DNA of 64,000 nt from Todiramphus chloris collaris (lineage: Eukaryota > Chordata > Aves > Coraciiformes > Alcedinidae). The position numbers were made by a program, and so were the translations under genes. The notes below the pieces were generated by a model. The model made no database searches. It saw nothing but the letters and a program-made list of their open reading frames with translations, and was not told where the DNA came from. Positions 51,601 to 61,945 of this stretch are shown here, piece after piece. The stretch spans positions 28,190,375 through 28,254,374 of the forward strand of contig JANVCC010000022.1 of assembly GCA_025345505.1 (NCBI GenBank). The letters run 5' to 3'. Every line of letters starts with the position of its first letter. Position 1 is the first letter of the stretch.

Positions 51601-54600
51601 GTTAGAACAGGCAAAAGAGCAGTAACGTGACAGGAAAGAAGGAAAGAAGAAATTTTCACAACAGTGACAAATTTTCAGAAGAGCATGGATATGTAAGACA
51701 TATAGAGCAGAGGGGGTTTTTATATGTTTCTTTACCAGTGAACAATTAAATGTTCCTAATGAATGCCTTCAGGTACCTAAATCCCAGTGGCATTCAAAGC
51801 AAATACTAGAGGAAGTCTAGGTCTACTTTGAAGCACCACATTTCTCTGGAAGTTTATGGTTTGCTGAGAGGATGAATAATGACAAGGAAGAAGTTGGAGG
51901 ATATTGGTTTAGGTCTCCAGTATTCACCCTCTGGTAAGCCATTGTTAAAAGAAGCTATAGTCAACATTTTACCCGTATAATAGTATAAATGATAAATGGA
52001 CATATCTATGTAAGTTCTACATCCCTAAAATGACAAGGTCTAGCTCTCCTCTTGATAGAACAAGGCAACACTCTTGACTTTTGGCATTTTTTTGGTTTGG
52101 TTGTTTTTTTTTCTAGCATGGGACATTGTGCAACCTAAATTTGGAGATGATAAAAAATTGGGAAGAGCAGTTGGTAGACCAGATGTTTGTGCCACCAAAA
52201 ACAAACAAAACATCAGGTGTTGGTCCAGCTTACAAAAACCATCCTACTGTTTCTCATAACTTGTGTGAAAAAGGCAGGACTCTCACTGAATATAGTGAGA
52301 ACCTGAGAAAATCCCTCTGCTAGCAGCTTTTCAGCATCCATAATTGGCAAGCTGGAGAAATAGGAAAACAGGAACCCGGTGAAGTCAACAAAGGAAATTC
52401 AAAGATCTGCACTTGGGTTAGGAATAATCCCATCCATCAGCAATGGTCAGGGCTGACCAGCTGGAAAGGTGCTTTGCAGAGAAAGATATGGGGGTCCTGG
52501 TGACAACAAGCTGACCATGAGCCAGTAACATATGAAGAAAAAAACAGAGTTAGGACTAGGCTGGAATTAAAATTACTTGCTGAGATGCATTGTGTGATTC
52601 CTGGTACAGCAATAAGATCTCCTGCCACTTAGACAGCCAAGTTTATGGCTTTAGTGTCATTACAGAAAATGAAATACCACTCTTATTATTACTATTACTA
52701 AAACAAAATTCCAATAAACTTTGGAGCAAGAGAGGAATAACAGGAGGATATATCCATCAAAAGCTGTGTAGAGACAAGTCTGTGATGTTCACTGGAACTG
52801 AATGCCAGACCTCTGGAGATGTATCTGGGCTTTTTTGGATTTGCAACAACCTTGTACTTGTACAGCTTATCATATTTTTGTGACTAAATCTAGTTTCTCT
52901 CCATGATGCTGAGCTGCATTTTGTCAGCTTGCTGGCTACAAGTTTGAAGGTCTTTGTGTTATGTTCCATCTTGATGGTTATAAAAGCCTTGGTTTATTGA
53001 TTTGATATCTATTAGCTGGAACTTTAGGTAGAGGTCATGATGAGCAATGTTCTTTTACATTTTCAGCAATACAACTGACTGTTGATAAAAAGAGATTTTT
53101 AGCTTAGCTCTGACTTGGGCTTCTAAGTGTCAGGTATCCAAAACTGTCCATGAAGGCTTGGGAGATTGCCGAATTCTGAACAAATATTAAATAAAATTAA
53201 GGGGAAAATCAGTTCCTGCCTGTAATTTGCTTAGTAAAACATGATGCACAATTCACTAATGCCATTATATACAATTATATTGCACAAGTAAATACTAGGT
53301 GATGTCTATAGCTTCTGTCTAGCCATCAGTCCCAGAGAACTATTAATAAAACAAAAAATTTTAATAGTGAAACAGATGTCAGGCTTGATATGGAGGTCTA
53401 ATTCTAACAAAGGACAAAAATGTCTATAACCAAGGAAGCACTGAGAATCTTACTGGGAATAAATAAGTCTCTTCTATAAAGTAATATAACATATTTCACA
53501 ACAAAATAGAAGAGTTCTACTTTTCAAATTTTCAGGCAGAGTTTTCCTGGACTTTTAATGGCTTTGTAGTGTGGAGGTGTAAAGATAAAGGAGGTCCATG
53601 TGCAGAGCACGGAGAATTGTGGACTTGGTGCCATATGTAATATAGATATTCCTTGCAGAATTTGAATGGAAAAAGACTGGGAGAGGATGAGGGTCACAGT
53701 GCTGTTCTTATCATTAGGAAACAGACAGCTTGAGAGGAGCAAGCTGTAGTCAGCAAAATTATATCATTAGGCCAAGATGCCACCCTTGTGCAGCCACACA
53801 GGCAGTACGAATCACTTTACTGAAAGGAGCAATGGGAGAAGTTAATATCGCTATCAGTGCAAGCAAGTAAAGCTGCCAAATTTTTGTATTGATTAGATAT
53901 ACGCATAGGAGTACTGGGATGCACACGCCAACTCTTACAGCAAAACCAGCCAAACAAAACCCCAATCCTATTAAAAACCCTACACAGTACAGGTGAAATT
54001 CAGCACTATAACTGATGATGAATCAGAGATATTTTTAGTAGAACCTACCTGTGACCTTGCCCAAGGTGAGTGATTTGATGGCCTTAAAATCAATCTCAGA
54101 AAAGTTATGTTTGAGTTTGAGAACTTGATCAACCTGGAAGAGGTCAATAAAATTAGTTCATAACAACATGTAGACACTCCTAAATCTCTCTGTACTGCAG
54201 ACTTCTGGGAATGCTCTCAGCTGCAAATCAGTTAATTCTGCCCCCAAGTGTGATTCAGTTTCTAAAGATAGCAAAGTGAATGTGCTTTGATTTTAGCATG
54301 AGAAACTGACAGATACACCAGAATAGTCACAGAAAGGGCTTTGAAGAAACTTCCCCTGCAGAAAAGCTTAAAATGTTTGACACTGAAATCCCTCCTGCTT
54401 CCCAAAATCCATGCGTAGTCACTTCAGAATAGACTCAAAGGAGGCCTCTCTAGAAATGTATTGTGAAGAATTAGTTCTGCATAGAAGAAAACCACAGTGC
54501 AGCAGACAATAAAAGACCAGTACCTGAGGAAAACCCTGGCTTCCAGCATAAGCCTCCTTTCTAGATAATCAGGCCTACCCACCTTGGTTGTGTGATAGCT

Positions 54601-55526
54601 GTGTTATTATTTTACCACCTAGACATGGAAACTGTAGAGGACAGAAAAACTGTGGAGCACTCTCTGTTTCTGTCTCCTCATTCTATTCCTTAACACACAG
54701 ATTCTCTGTAGACTCTGCCACCCTTTCAAGTTAAATGACTGCTGCCCAGATCTAGACTTCTTTTTTTTTTGTATAATTGACAGCTATAATTAGCCTCAGA
54801 AAGAGCAATATGATGGTCTTCTTCTTTCTGCCTTGGAAAAAAATCAGGCAACGCAGGGAAACAAGACAGAGAAAGGTTCTCATCTCTCACGAGGCTGTCA
54901 AATTCATCATGGAATACTTCTAGCAAAGGGACAAGGCATTGTCATACACCTGGTGGCTGCACCCTTTGTTCCCTCAGCTTTTTCTTTTCTGTGAGAGGAT
55001 AAGGCAGCTGGGGTCACATTTGGCACTGGGACACGTACCCTAAATGAATTTATATTCCCAGGTGTTCATCCCTCAGCTGTTCTTCTCCTTTTGGCAGCTT
55101 TTTAATGATACATACTATGTGCTTCCTCCGGGACTACAGGTCACACAGACATCCCTAAAACCCAGAACCACTCCACTGGTCCAGATTAACTTCTGGACAA
55201 AGGTGTTTCCTAATTCACAGATTGTCATAGACAAGGGAAGAATCACTCAACAGAAAACATCATGCTTGGGTGCTCTTTGAAACAAAGTCTGGAGCTTTGT
55301 CCTAACCTAAAGGGTTGTTCTGCTGCTGGACCAGCTTTAGTTGCAGCAGATTAATGTGAGACCTTTGCCTTCTGCTGGTGATCAGTGGGTTTGAGCCATG
55401 ACGTACCTGAATGATGAGCTCTCTGCCTTCTCTGTTAATCTTCACATGGTGCAGCTCTCGGTTGGCAAAATTTCCAGAGTCAATGGTGAAAATGAGGAGC
55501 CCATCCTTACTCAGCTTGTATCGAAC
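39464..55526 (-). CDS. CNTNAP5: Contactin-associated protein-like (CNTNAP5-type), 3' part of gene, five exons
   Basis: This spanning entry covers the joined exons 55526-55407, 54133-54049, 45219-45001, 40718-40647 and 39660-39464. They sum to 693 nt, or 230 residues plus a TGA stop. All four internal introns (1273, 8829, 4282 and 986 bp) have GT/AG ends and matching phases, and the joined frame has no stop. The protein runs from the last laminin-G domain, through a juxtamembrane stretch and one transmembrane helix, to a short tail ending EYFI. Family members are type I neuronal adhesion proteins of roughly 1300 residues, so only the C-terminal fifth is here. They bind protein 4.1 and PDZ scaffolds through the tail. 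Recalled family tails (CNTNAP2 ends EWLI, CNTNAP4 ends EYFF) favour CNTNAP5, but this is memory, not a search. The family call is near certain; the paralogue call is moderate. Confidence 0.85.
39661..40646 (-). other. Intron, with a short old CR1 scrap
   Basis: A 986-bp intron between the juxtamembrane and transmembrane exons, GTAACT to CAG. It contains a short antisense CR1 3' end at 40291-40370 and nothing else recognised. Confidence 0.85.
40291..40370 (-). mobile_element. CR1 3' end, short antisense copy
   Basis: The plus strand reads ATAGAATCAGAGAATGGTTG, then AGGTTGGAAGGGACCTC and GTCATCCTGTCCAA. This is the reverse complement of the CR1 3' terminus. It is about 80 bp and 5'-truncated, and lies in the last intron of the CNTNAP5-type gene. 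Confidence 0.85.
40647..40718 (-). CDS. CNTNAP5: CNTNAP5-type exon, juxtamembrane segment
   Basis: The exon is 72 nt and phase 1 at both ends. The acceptor AACTGCAG ends at 40719 and the donor is GTAACT from 40646. With split codons it encodes [20 protein letters not shown] and then AVIGG, the conserved stretch just outside the membrane in CASPR-family proteins. It is too short, and lacks a Met, to stand out as an open frame; it was recognised by sequence and phase. It links the laminin-G exon at 45 kb to the transmembrane exon at 39.6 kb. Confidence 0.93.
40719..45000 (-). other. Intron, no gene content seen
   Basis: A 4282-bp intron. It holds a T15 run (41069-41083) and a decayed CR1-like patch near 42.4-42.7 kb. 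Open frames in it have no recognisable product. Confidence 0.85.
42394..42680 (-). mobile_element. Decayed CR1-like antisense patch
   Basis: CATAGAAAAGGTTAGGTTGG and the following GGGGTTATTTAGCCTAA resemble a diverged antisense CR1 3' end. Downstream text around 42545-42680 (CACCATCTCCTAGTTGCTAC, AATATCAGGTCCAGCAC) resembles bird interspersed repeats. Family assignment is uncertain. Confidence 0.4.
45001..45219 (-). CDS. CNTNAP5: CNTNAP5-type exon, end of last laminin-G domain and juxtamembrane stalk
   Basis: The exon is 219 nt (73 codons) and phase 1 at both ends. The acceptor TGTCCTGCAG ends at 45220 and the donor is GTATGT from 45000. It encodes [20 protein letters not shown], then the [15 protein letters not shown] region, and ends with a Ser-rich stalk (TTIYSSS). 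The two cysteines (FTGC and ESSC) are the expected disulphide pair closing the laminin-G domain. The [12 protein letters not shown] and APLKAALRH signatures are shared by vertebrate CASPR2 to CASPR5, and make this the most diagnostic exon for the family. The intron on its 5' side is 8829 bp. Confidence 0.93.
50453..50570 (-). mobile_element. CR1 3' end, short antisense copy
   Basis: The plus strand reads AGAATTACAGAATAATTTAA, then GTTGAAAGACACCTCTGAAG, GTCATGCAGTTCAATCCCTT and TTCAAAGTGGAGTCAGCTTC. This is an old diverged CR1 3' terminus in antisense, inside the large intron. Confidence 0.75.
52105..52535 (+). mobile_element. Decayed CR1 ORF2 fragment
   Basis: Two patches in CR1 order survive. 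[14 protein letters not shown] (52140-52190) corresponds to the stretch beginning at the YADD-type catalytic motif, and a later one reads like VNKGN..., HLG and [10 protein letters not shown] (52380-52510), matching the segment before the CR1 C-terminus. The middle part is not recognisable. It is an old, heavily mutated copy. Confidence 0.6.
54049..54133 (-). CDS. CNTNAP5: CNTNAP5-type exon, last laminin-G domain, middle
   Basis: The exon is 85 nt, entering in phase 0 and leaving in phase 1. It encodes [16 protein letters not shown], then [12 protein letters not shown] and a split Asp codon completed by the next exon. The acceptor is CTCTTCCAG before 54133 and the donor is GTAGGT from 54048. 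The SLTLGKVT stretch is typical of the CASPR laminin-G fold and joins smoothly to DSLLLDPDV in the following exon. A 1273-bp intron separates it from the previous exon. Confidence 0.88.
54134..55406 (-). other. Intron, no gene content seen
   Basis: A 1273-bp intron with donor GTACGT and acceptor TTCCAG. No repeats or other features were recognised. Confidence 0.85.
55407..55526 (-). CDS. CNTNAP5: CNTNAP5-type exon, last laminin-G domain, first part
   Basis: The exon is 120 nt and phase 0 at both ends, so it encodes exactly 40 residues, beginning VRYKLSKDG and ending REGRELIIQ. The acceptor is TTTACAG before 55526 and the donor is GTACGT from 55406. The pattern (LLIFTID, then [13 protein letters not shown]) is the beta-strand core of the final laminin-G domain of CASPR proteins. 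The upstream exon, which should carry the second EGF module and the start of this domain, was not found between 55527 and 64000. This is the 5'-most exon supported in the window. Confidence 0.88.
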
Positions 55527-56547
55527 CTGTAAACTTCCTTAAAAGCAGAGCAAAATTCTATGTATAAAACCTGTGTCAATAATGAGATAATGTTCAATAA
55601 CTCTACACATTATATAATTCATTTTCCTTTTATTACAGTGGAATAACAAGGTTAAAAAGTCAAGAAAGGTTGAAGAGAAATGAAAGAGTTCAAACTGTAA
55701 TGAAAATTGTAAAAAAAATAATGCACTGGAAGAGTTTTCCTTCCTTCTAGAAAACAAACTCTGCTATGGAGAAACATAAGTTAATTGACTAAGTATATCA
55801 AAGGAGAGTGTGTCTATCTGCAGGTCAGAGACATCCAGCACTGCCACAAAAGCTGATTTACATTAGCCTGTTAAGGATCACTTCCACCAGAGGGCATGCA
55901 GGTCTTGCACTCTTGTATTAAACCGATATTTGTGGCTTTTTACTATTCCTTTTCATCGAGACATAATAGACAATGCAGAAGAGAGTGACAACTGTGTGAA
56001 CTGTAACTTAATTTAAAAAATATAAAGGCCCAGATTCATTATAATCTATATGCAGTACAAGAAAAGATATATTGTAAATTACTATGCAAATTTTTTTTTA
56101 CTTTGGTGTTCTAACATATTTGAAGAAATAAACATAATTCATATAAAAATGAATGCCAAACATCTCTTTCAGTCTTCGTATCAAAAAAGCATTGTTGCTT
56201 CTGATAAATAACACTACCATAACAAATCAAAATGCACAAGAAAACAAGGAATCCAATATCAATTTTAATCTTTCCACAAATGACTACAGGGGAAAAAATA
56301 TATATACATATATATAATTTAAAAGGATCATTCTGACAAAAATCCTATCTAGTTTACTTTTCTGAGAATTAAGTAGCAGGGAAGAAAAAAATCTCTCAAC
56401 TTTTGGAGCTCTTTTTAAGCAAATCAGCAACCAAAATACATGGAACAACAGTGGTACTATAAAGTTAAAAAGCTTTTCTGGGGCTACTTTGTTATTGTGC
56501 TCAAGGAGAAAATTTATACTGGCAGCACCACAACCCTGAGCAAAGCA

Positions 56548-56594
56548 TCCTTCATTTATTCCCTGTTCTAGGTCCTTCATTTATTCCCTGTTCT
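56548..56594. repeat. Short direct duplication, 22 bp twice
   Basis: TCCTTCATTTATTCCCTGTT with CT following occurs at 56548-56569 and 56573-56594, with 3 bases between. A local slippage duplication. Confidence 0.9.
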
Positions 56595-59500
56595 GAAAAT
56601 CATCATACAAAACCTCCTATCTCCTTCGATTTCAGCACTTCTATTAGTCCAAATTCGAACTGTTAAGTATCACCAGAATTTGCAGAAGGCTACAGACAAA
56701 TGCTACCTATGCTGAATGATAGGCACTGATTGACTGTCACTGAAGGACTGATGTGTTCACCACATTTTAGCTCTAGGACCAGTCTCGGTGTTTGCAGACA
56801 CAGCTCTTGTGTGCTCACTGCGATGCAGCACCATGTCAGAGAAGACCACAGTACACCTGCACAAGCTGCTGCACATGCATGGTGCACTGCAACGTTATTC
56901 AGAGGCACCTCTGACCCCAGAAGCCAAGTGGCTGTTTAATGAGGTGAATGAGCAGCCCTGCTTGGCTCCTTTATTCAGCTGTATTAATGCTGCAACACTG
57001 GTTACAGGTCTTGAGTTAGTGAGAGAGGACATGGGGCAGTTCTTCACAACATAGTGTGGATGTACCTGCTCTCTTCAGCCTTCCAAGTCCTCCATCAGTA
57101 AGGTCAGCTCTGTTGTCCTACAAGCTACTGTAAAATCACTTTATAAAATCCTTTAAACAACATATAAATTTCCTGCAGAGAGGGATTTTACCACCACTAC
57201 AAAACTTACAGTGAAGTTGGTAGACCTTCTAGACTGGACCCAAGGTCCAGTTAAGATCACTGCTCCTTTTCCCTCACCAGGATGTTTGGCTGCTCAGGCT
57301 CATAAACACTGCACTCATAACATTCAGTATACCCTAGATGGGCACTGATGCTCTCTGAGCTGTGTAGGATAGAAACAAAGCTTCCAAAAAGGAGAGAGAT
57401 AATGAAAATGAACTGCTGGGATGAAGGTCTTTTATCTGATTGAGAGGATTGCTGGATGAGGTGAGCATTTAAAGCAAAAAGTAAAAAATAAATAATAAAA
57501 ACAAAAAGAGAGATAAAGGATGTTTACTTTCTTACAGTTATGAATGTTAGAGGAGAATTTGTGAAGAGCTCAAGGTTAGTAACAATTGCTAAATTATTCA
57601 CTGTGATATTATAAGTCCTGATTCAGCTGCCCCAAATCACGTTGCAAATCTCCTATCCCCTTATTGCATAGCCAGGACAAGGAGCTACTGTCTATCACCA
57701 CTAACATCACACTGAAAGGTCCAAACTTAAACCACAATCCCTTTTTCTGGTACTGAATGAAAGATGCCTCAACAAGGAATAACAATGTAAACATCTTGCA
57801 ATCACTTCACTCCAGAAAGACATGAGAAAAGAAGCCCAAGTGGAAGGAAGTTAAGGGACCATCTTCAGACCTTTTTAGGGCAGTGGGAGAGTTGATAAAA
57901 AAAGAGAAAAGTTGCATGGCCCTGCACACCACAGCAGAGGTGACCACACAGAATAAGCTGAAACTGAGGCACGATAGTGTAACAGATTGGTCCAAAGTAA
58001 AAAGCATCCCAGCAGAACTATTTAGGCTGCCTCTTACCTGACGACTTTGAAAGAAACATAATGTGAAAAATGGAAGAGAGAATAGAGTCCACCTGTGACC
58101 TTGTACTAGTTGCTTAGTTTGCAAATGTGAAAAAAACTTCTCTGTTCTTTTTGAATGCTATGAACACACCAGTATATAAAATATAAACGGTGCTGCTATA
58201 TCCAGAGGATCAACATAGGAACCAACACATTTGTGTTCAAAAGAGAGCCATCAAGATATGCAGTCTATCTAGGTTCTCAGCTCTTGCAAACAGGAATTTA
58301 CCCATTCACTTCACAAAAGAAATACTGATTTTAAACCAGATATCATCTGTTCCATTTGCTGGGAGACAATGAAGGAGGTTCTTGATGCCCGTTAATAACA
58401 TATCTTATGTTCTACAGTGGTACAATTTTACCTTAAATCATTTAAACAGATTAGTGAAGAGCATCTTATCTTATCTTATCAGATTGCTTTGAATTCCAAT
58501 GTTAACTTCTTTTTGAATGGCTGCTCTTCAAAACCATTGAATTCAAGTTGGCATTTTGCCTGGGGTCAAATTTGCATTAATATAAACCAGAGGTACATGA
58601 GCTCATCTCCACACCGGTGTAAGATTGTAAGACTAAGCTGATTTTGACTTGCATTCAGTACCAAAAACTTTGTCTGTTTCAAAAGTACAGAATAATTTGT
58701 CTGGCGGATTACACTGACATTTTACTGCTTGACAGACAAAATAAGTGAATTATTAATTAGGATTATTATTAAGACTTTTTTTTTTGTCCTCTGAATTTCG
58801 ATTATCTGGTTCACTGACTTTCACCGTAGCATCAGCACAGTATCACTAAATACAAATAAAAATCTGTGCATAAACCAGCTGGATTCTTCCTATTCTCTAT
58901 TCTTTCTCTATTTTGCATCATTTTTGCCTCCCAATAGGGAGGCATACTAATAGGTGTTCACACTAATCATGAGCAGCATAATTTCTGGCAGTCTTGTTGC
59001 AGTCATGCCTGTCATCCTCTTTTCAGCTCCCTGGGTCTGAGCACGAACACCTAGAGTGCCATAACGCTCAAGCAATGTACTGCCTGTTGTGTTTTCTTCC
59101 TTCTCTAATGTGTGGGGATTTGCTGGAGGCAATTTCTATTAAGTCCATGAAAGAGGGAGGGAAGGAAAGAGAGAGGTATCATGTTTTTGGCTTTGGGCTA
59201 GAAAACTTTACTGGGCATATTGCCCTAGCAGTTTTAGGTAAGGGTAGATTTACACTTGCTTATTTAAGTCATCTTTTTTAGATTCAAATTCTGCAGGCTG
59301 CAGATCAGCATGGAGATATACTGAGCTAGCTTGAGAACAGCCCGAAAGGGCAGCAGACACAGTTAGGCCCAGTGTTACAGAGCACAGTGTGTCCTCTTTC
59401 TGTCACTTGTGGAGGAAATGAGTCCACGTGGACTCTCATGCTACAGTGACGAGACCACCGCCACTGTCAAAGCTGGCTTGCTACACAGCACTGTGGTCTT

Positions 59501-59945
59501 CGGTCTGTAATCTGCAGTTGTAATCCATGATTGTAGAGCTGAATGACATCTCTCTGCTGCTATCAAACAGCTACAGAGCCATTTTAACAGGATTCCTGGG
59601 GGCTGCCTTGTGCAGAGGGAAGTTCTGGGAAATAGAGACCAAAGGGCAGTATTTATGCCATCCCATGCTGGTGACTAGGTTGGAGAAGACTCTTCTGAAA
59701 CAAAACACTCCCAGGATACTCTTTCAGTGGTAATGGAGGCCAGGGTTAGTACTTGCTAGCAGTACACTAACGATCAGTGTCAGCATAACCGACCTCCAGG
59801 CAGCTACAGGAATAGAACGAAGCCTTAAAACTGCTTCTATCTTTTAGCTGAGGACAAGAAAGATGTAGTAGCAGCTCTTAAGTCTAGTGGCAGTAAGGAC
59901 ATTAAACTGGTTAGAGATTTCAAAGTGTTCAGCCTGAAGAAGTAA

Positions 59946-60371
59946 AAAATAGTCCCAAGTGGTAGAGTTTGAAGAAATACCCTGGCCATGATGTTACATC
60001 ACAGCAAAAAGGTTAAAGCAGCTCTGCAGAAAACAAACAGAAGGATACCAGGAATCTGGTCTGCAGATTCATCATTCATAAGCAAGGTTCCTGTGGCACA
60101 TGTCACCAGAACCACAAGTCATGTGTCATTTAGTCTTGAAGAAAGAAACAGCAAGGAAGGGAATGACATGCCCTTGGAGTCTGAAACTTCTCTGCAGGAC
60201 CTTCATTTACAGAAACTGGTTTTAAATGAGCCCAGATTGAACCCAACATCTCCGCCAACTTCAATAGCATTTTTTAATGACTTAAACTGTCTGGAACAGC
60301 TGGTAAGACATCTTGCACCATTTGCAGAAGCTGAGGTTAGTTCAAGGAGCACATGTAGGTGGCACACATAA
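59946..60371 (+). pseudogene. Unrecognised open frame, possible retrocopy fragment or exon
   Basis: An open frame of about 141 codons, with the first Met at 59988, on the strand opposite the CNTNAP5-type gene. The protein looks natural rather than low-complexity. Stretches include IPGIWSADSSFISKVPVAHV, VSFSLEERNSKEGN, SETSLQDLHLQKLVLNEPRL and FFNDLNCLEQL. The same frame upstream (about 59850-59942) reads DKKDVVAALKSSGSKDIKL up to a TAA. A GTAAGA that could serve as a splice donor follows the CTG at about 60302. No poly(A) tail or flanking duplication was seen. The product was not recognised; it could be part of a processed pseudogene, an unannotated exon or chance. Confidence 0.3.
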
Positions 60372-61687
60372 AACATAGAACTTTTATCACCATCACGTAA
60401 TATCAGGAAAAATCATTTAAATCAGGGAAGCTGACAGTTCTGATTTGGGGGAAATGTGTATTTATAAAATAATGAAACACTGTATTAATAAAAGGGCCAT
60501 GACTATCCCTGCATGTCCCAATGTCTCACAGGAACCCAGAAACAAAGAAGTTTGGAGACAACAGAATGTCTTACAGCTTAGTCTTAGACTGGCAGTCACC
60601 TTCATCAGACTCTAGAGTGTGCATCCACCCTCAGCACTCACCTGAGCTACAGCTAAAAGAGAAAATAATTAAGGAAGGCACAACTAAATAAAGGGTGGAA
60701 TATACTAGTGAGACTATTGACATTGCTATTATGGAAAAAGAAATAAATGTAAAAATTGAAATATTTAGCCTAGAAAGCTATTTACAGCTTATTAGGTAGA
60801 AATGTTTGTTCATTACTGATCACAGAACAGTGCATGAAAATTTTCAGTTGTCTCTACCACAAAATATATCTCCAGCAACATGCACATCTTCAGCATGACA
60901 GTGTCCCTCTTCATAGCCTAGATATGTAAAAATGAACCATCATTTTCACAGTTAGTAGCAGCTGGCTAAGAAACCTGCTCTTTAATTAGCAGCTTCTCCC
61001 CAGAGGTATTTACTCCGTAAATTTACTCTTCAGTGGAAGTGTCGGTGGCAATTTGAAAGAACAGGGCCCATCTCTTCAGCATCTAGGGGTGTTTAAGTAA
61101 CAAAGTACCTGCAATTTTTAGGAGTTGACTCTTGCTATTTGTTTTGCATGGAGAAAACTATGGGGTGAATATGCTGAACATGTTTGCTGATATAATTACT
61201 CAGGTACTGCATTTGCTTAGATAACATTGTTACATAGGGTTTTAAAAAAAACCTGCACCCCACTTTTTTCTCATAGTAGTGAAAAAAATAGGTGCTTATT
61301 TGTATGCCTTCCACTCAATGCTTGAGACTTTCAAGACTTAAGGATCATATTCAGGACATCTTATATCAAAAAAACCACTTTCACATTGTGTTTCTTCAAC
61401 ATCGAACAAAGCCCACCACATCCACAAGCCCCTAAAGGAGCTTATCTGGAGGCTCACTACCTCAGTTCACTTTGAAATCCTGCTAGGCAGCTGGAGACAG
61501 ATTCAGAATGTCACTTAATCATCAACAGATGTAGATAGTTCCCTCATATGACTGACAAATGTGTTTAACCTTCGTAGATATCTCATTCCTACCAGTCACC
61601 AGTTGGCTTATCATAGGCTGACCAGCAATTAAAAAGGAAGTGGCAGATGCTTCTTGCTCCAAAACTAGAAAATATTGCAAGTCTAAA

Positions 61688-61831
61688 AGATGACCCAGAG
61701 ACCACTGTCATAGAGCTCATTATGCACATTAGATGACCCAGAGGACCACTGTCATAGAGCTCATTATGCACATTNNNNNNNNNNATTAGATGACCCAGAG
61801 GACCACTGTCATAGAGCTCATTATGCACATT
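61688..61831. repeat. 43-44-bp tandem repeat, three units, with gap
   Basis: Near-identical units beginning AGATGACCCAGAG and ending TATGCACATT lie at 61688-61730 (43 bp, one G missing), 61731-61774 (44 bp) and 61788-61831 (44 bp). The gap of 10 Ns plus ATT separates the second and third. More units may be hidden in the gap, or the third may be an assembly duplicate. Confidence 0.9.
61775..61784. other. Assembly gap (10 N) inside a tandem repeat
   Basis: Ten Ns flanked on both sides by the same repeat unit, as expected when an assembler cannot resolve repeat copy number. Confidence 0.95.
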
Positions 61832-61940
61832 CTGAGTGGCTTAAACACAGAGTTTATTCCAGTAATTTTAAGAGAAACACTTGTCTAAACAAAACAGTCT
61901 ATGTCAATGTAGATGGGCCTAAAATGGGAACAGGGATAAC

Positions 61941-61945
61941 CCATA
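61941..61945. repeat. Target site duplication, left (CCATA)
   Basis: Directly abuts the TGTCATGG end of the solo LTR; its partner is at 62746-62750. Confidence 0.85.

Larger units (their letters stand above)
45220..54048 (-). other. Large intron with old CR1 fragments
   Basis: An 8829-bp intron. Recognised content is a CR1 3' end at 50453-50570 (antisense), a decayed CR1 open-frame fragment at 52105-52535, and a 17-bp palindrome with CRE-like cores at 46965-46981. No further exon was seen. Confidence 0.8.

Noticed and set aside
56284-56580. 98-codon minus-strand frame near the first exon seen
   Set aside because: No CNTNAP similarity, and it overlaps a 22-bp local duplication; chance frame.
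60640-60660. Strong minus-strand splice donor (CTCAG before GTGAGTG) as a possible upstream CNTNAP exon
   Set aside because: An acceptor-like AG lies only 11 bases upstream and there is no laminin-G or EGF coding sequence next to it.
61095-61130. Minus-strand TTGCAG before GTACTT as the end of the missing CNTNAP exon
   Set aside because: The phase-0 frame hits a stop within 24 bases and encodes nothing like the family.
61688-61831. Repeated units considered as a CRISPR-like array
   Set aside because: Units abut directly without unique spacers, and the DNA is vertebrate; it is a tandem minisatellite.
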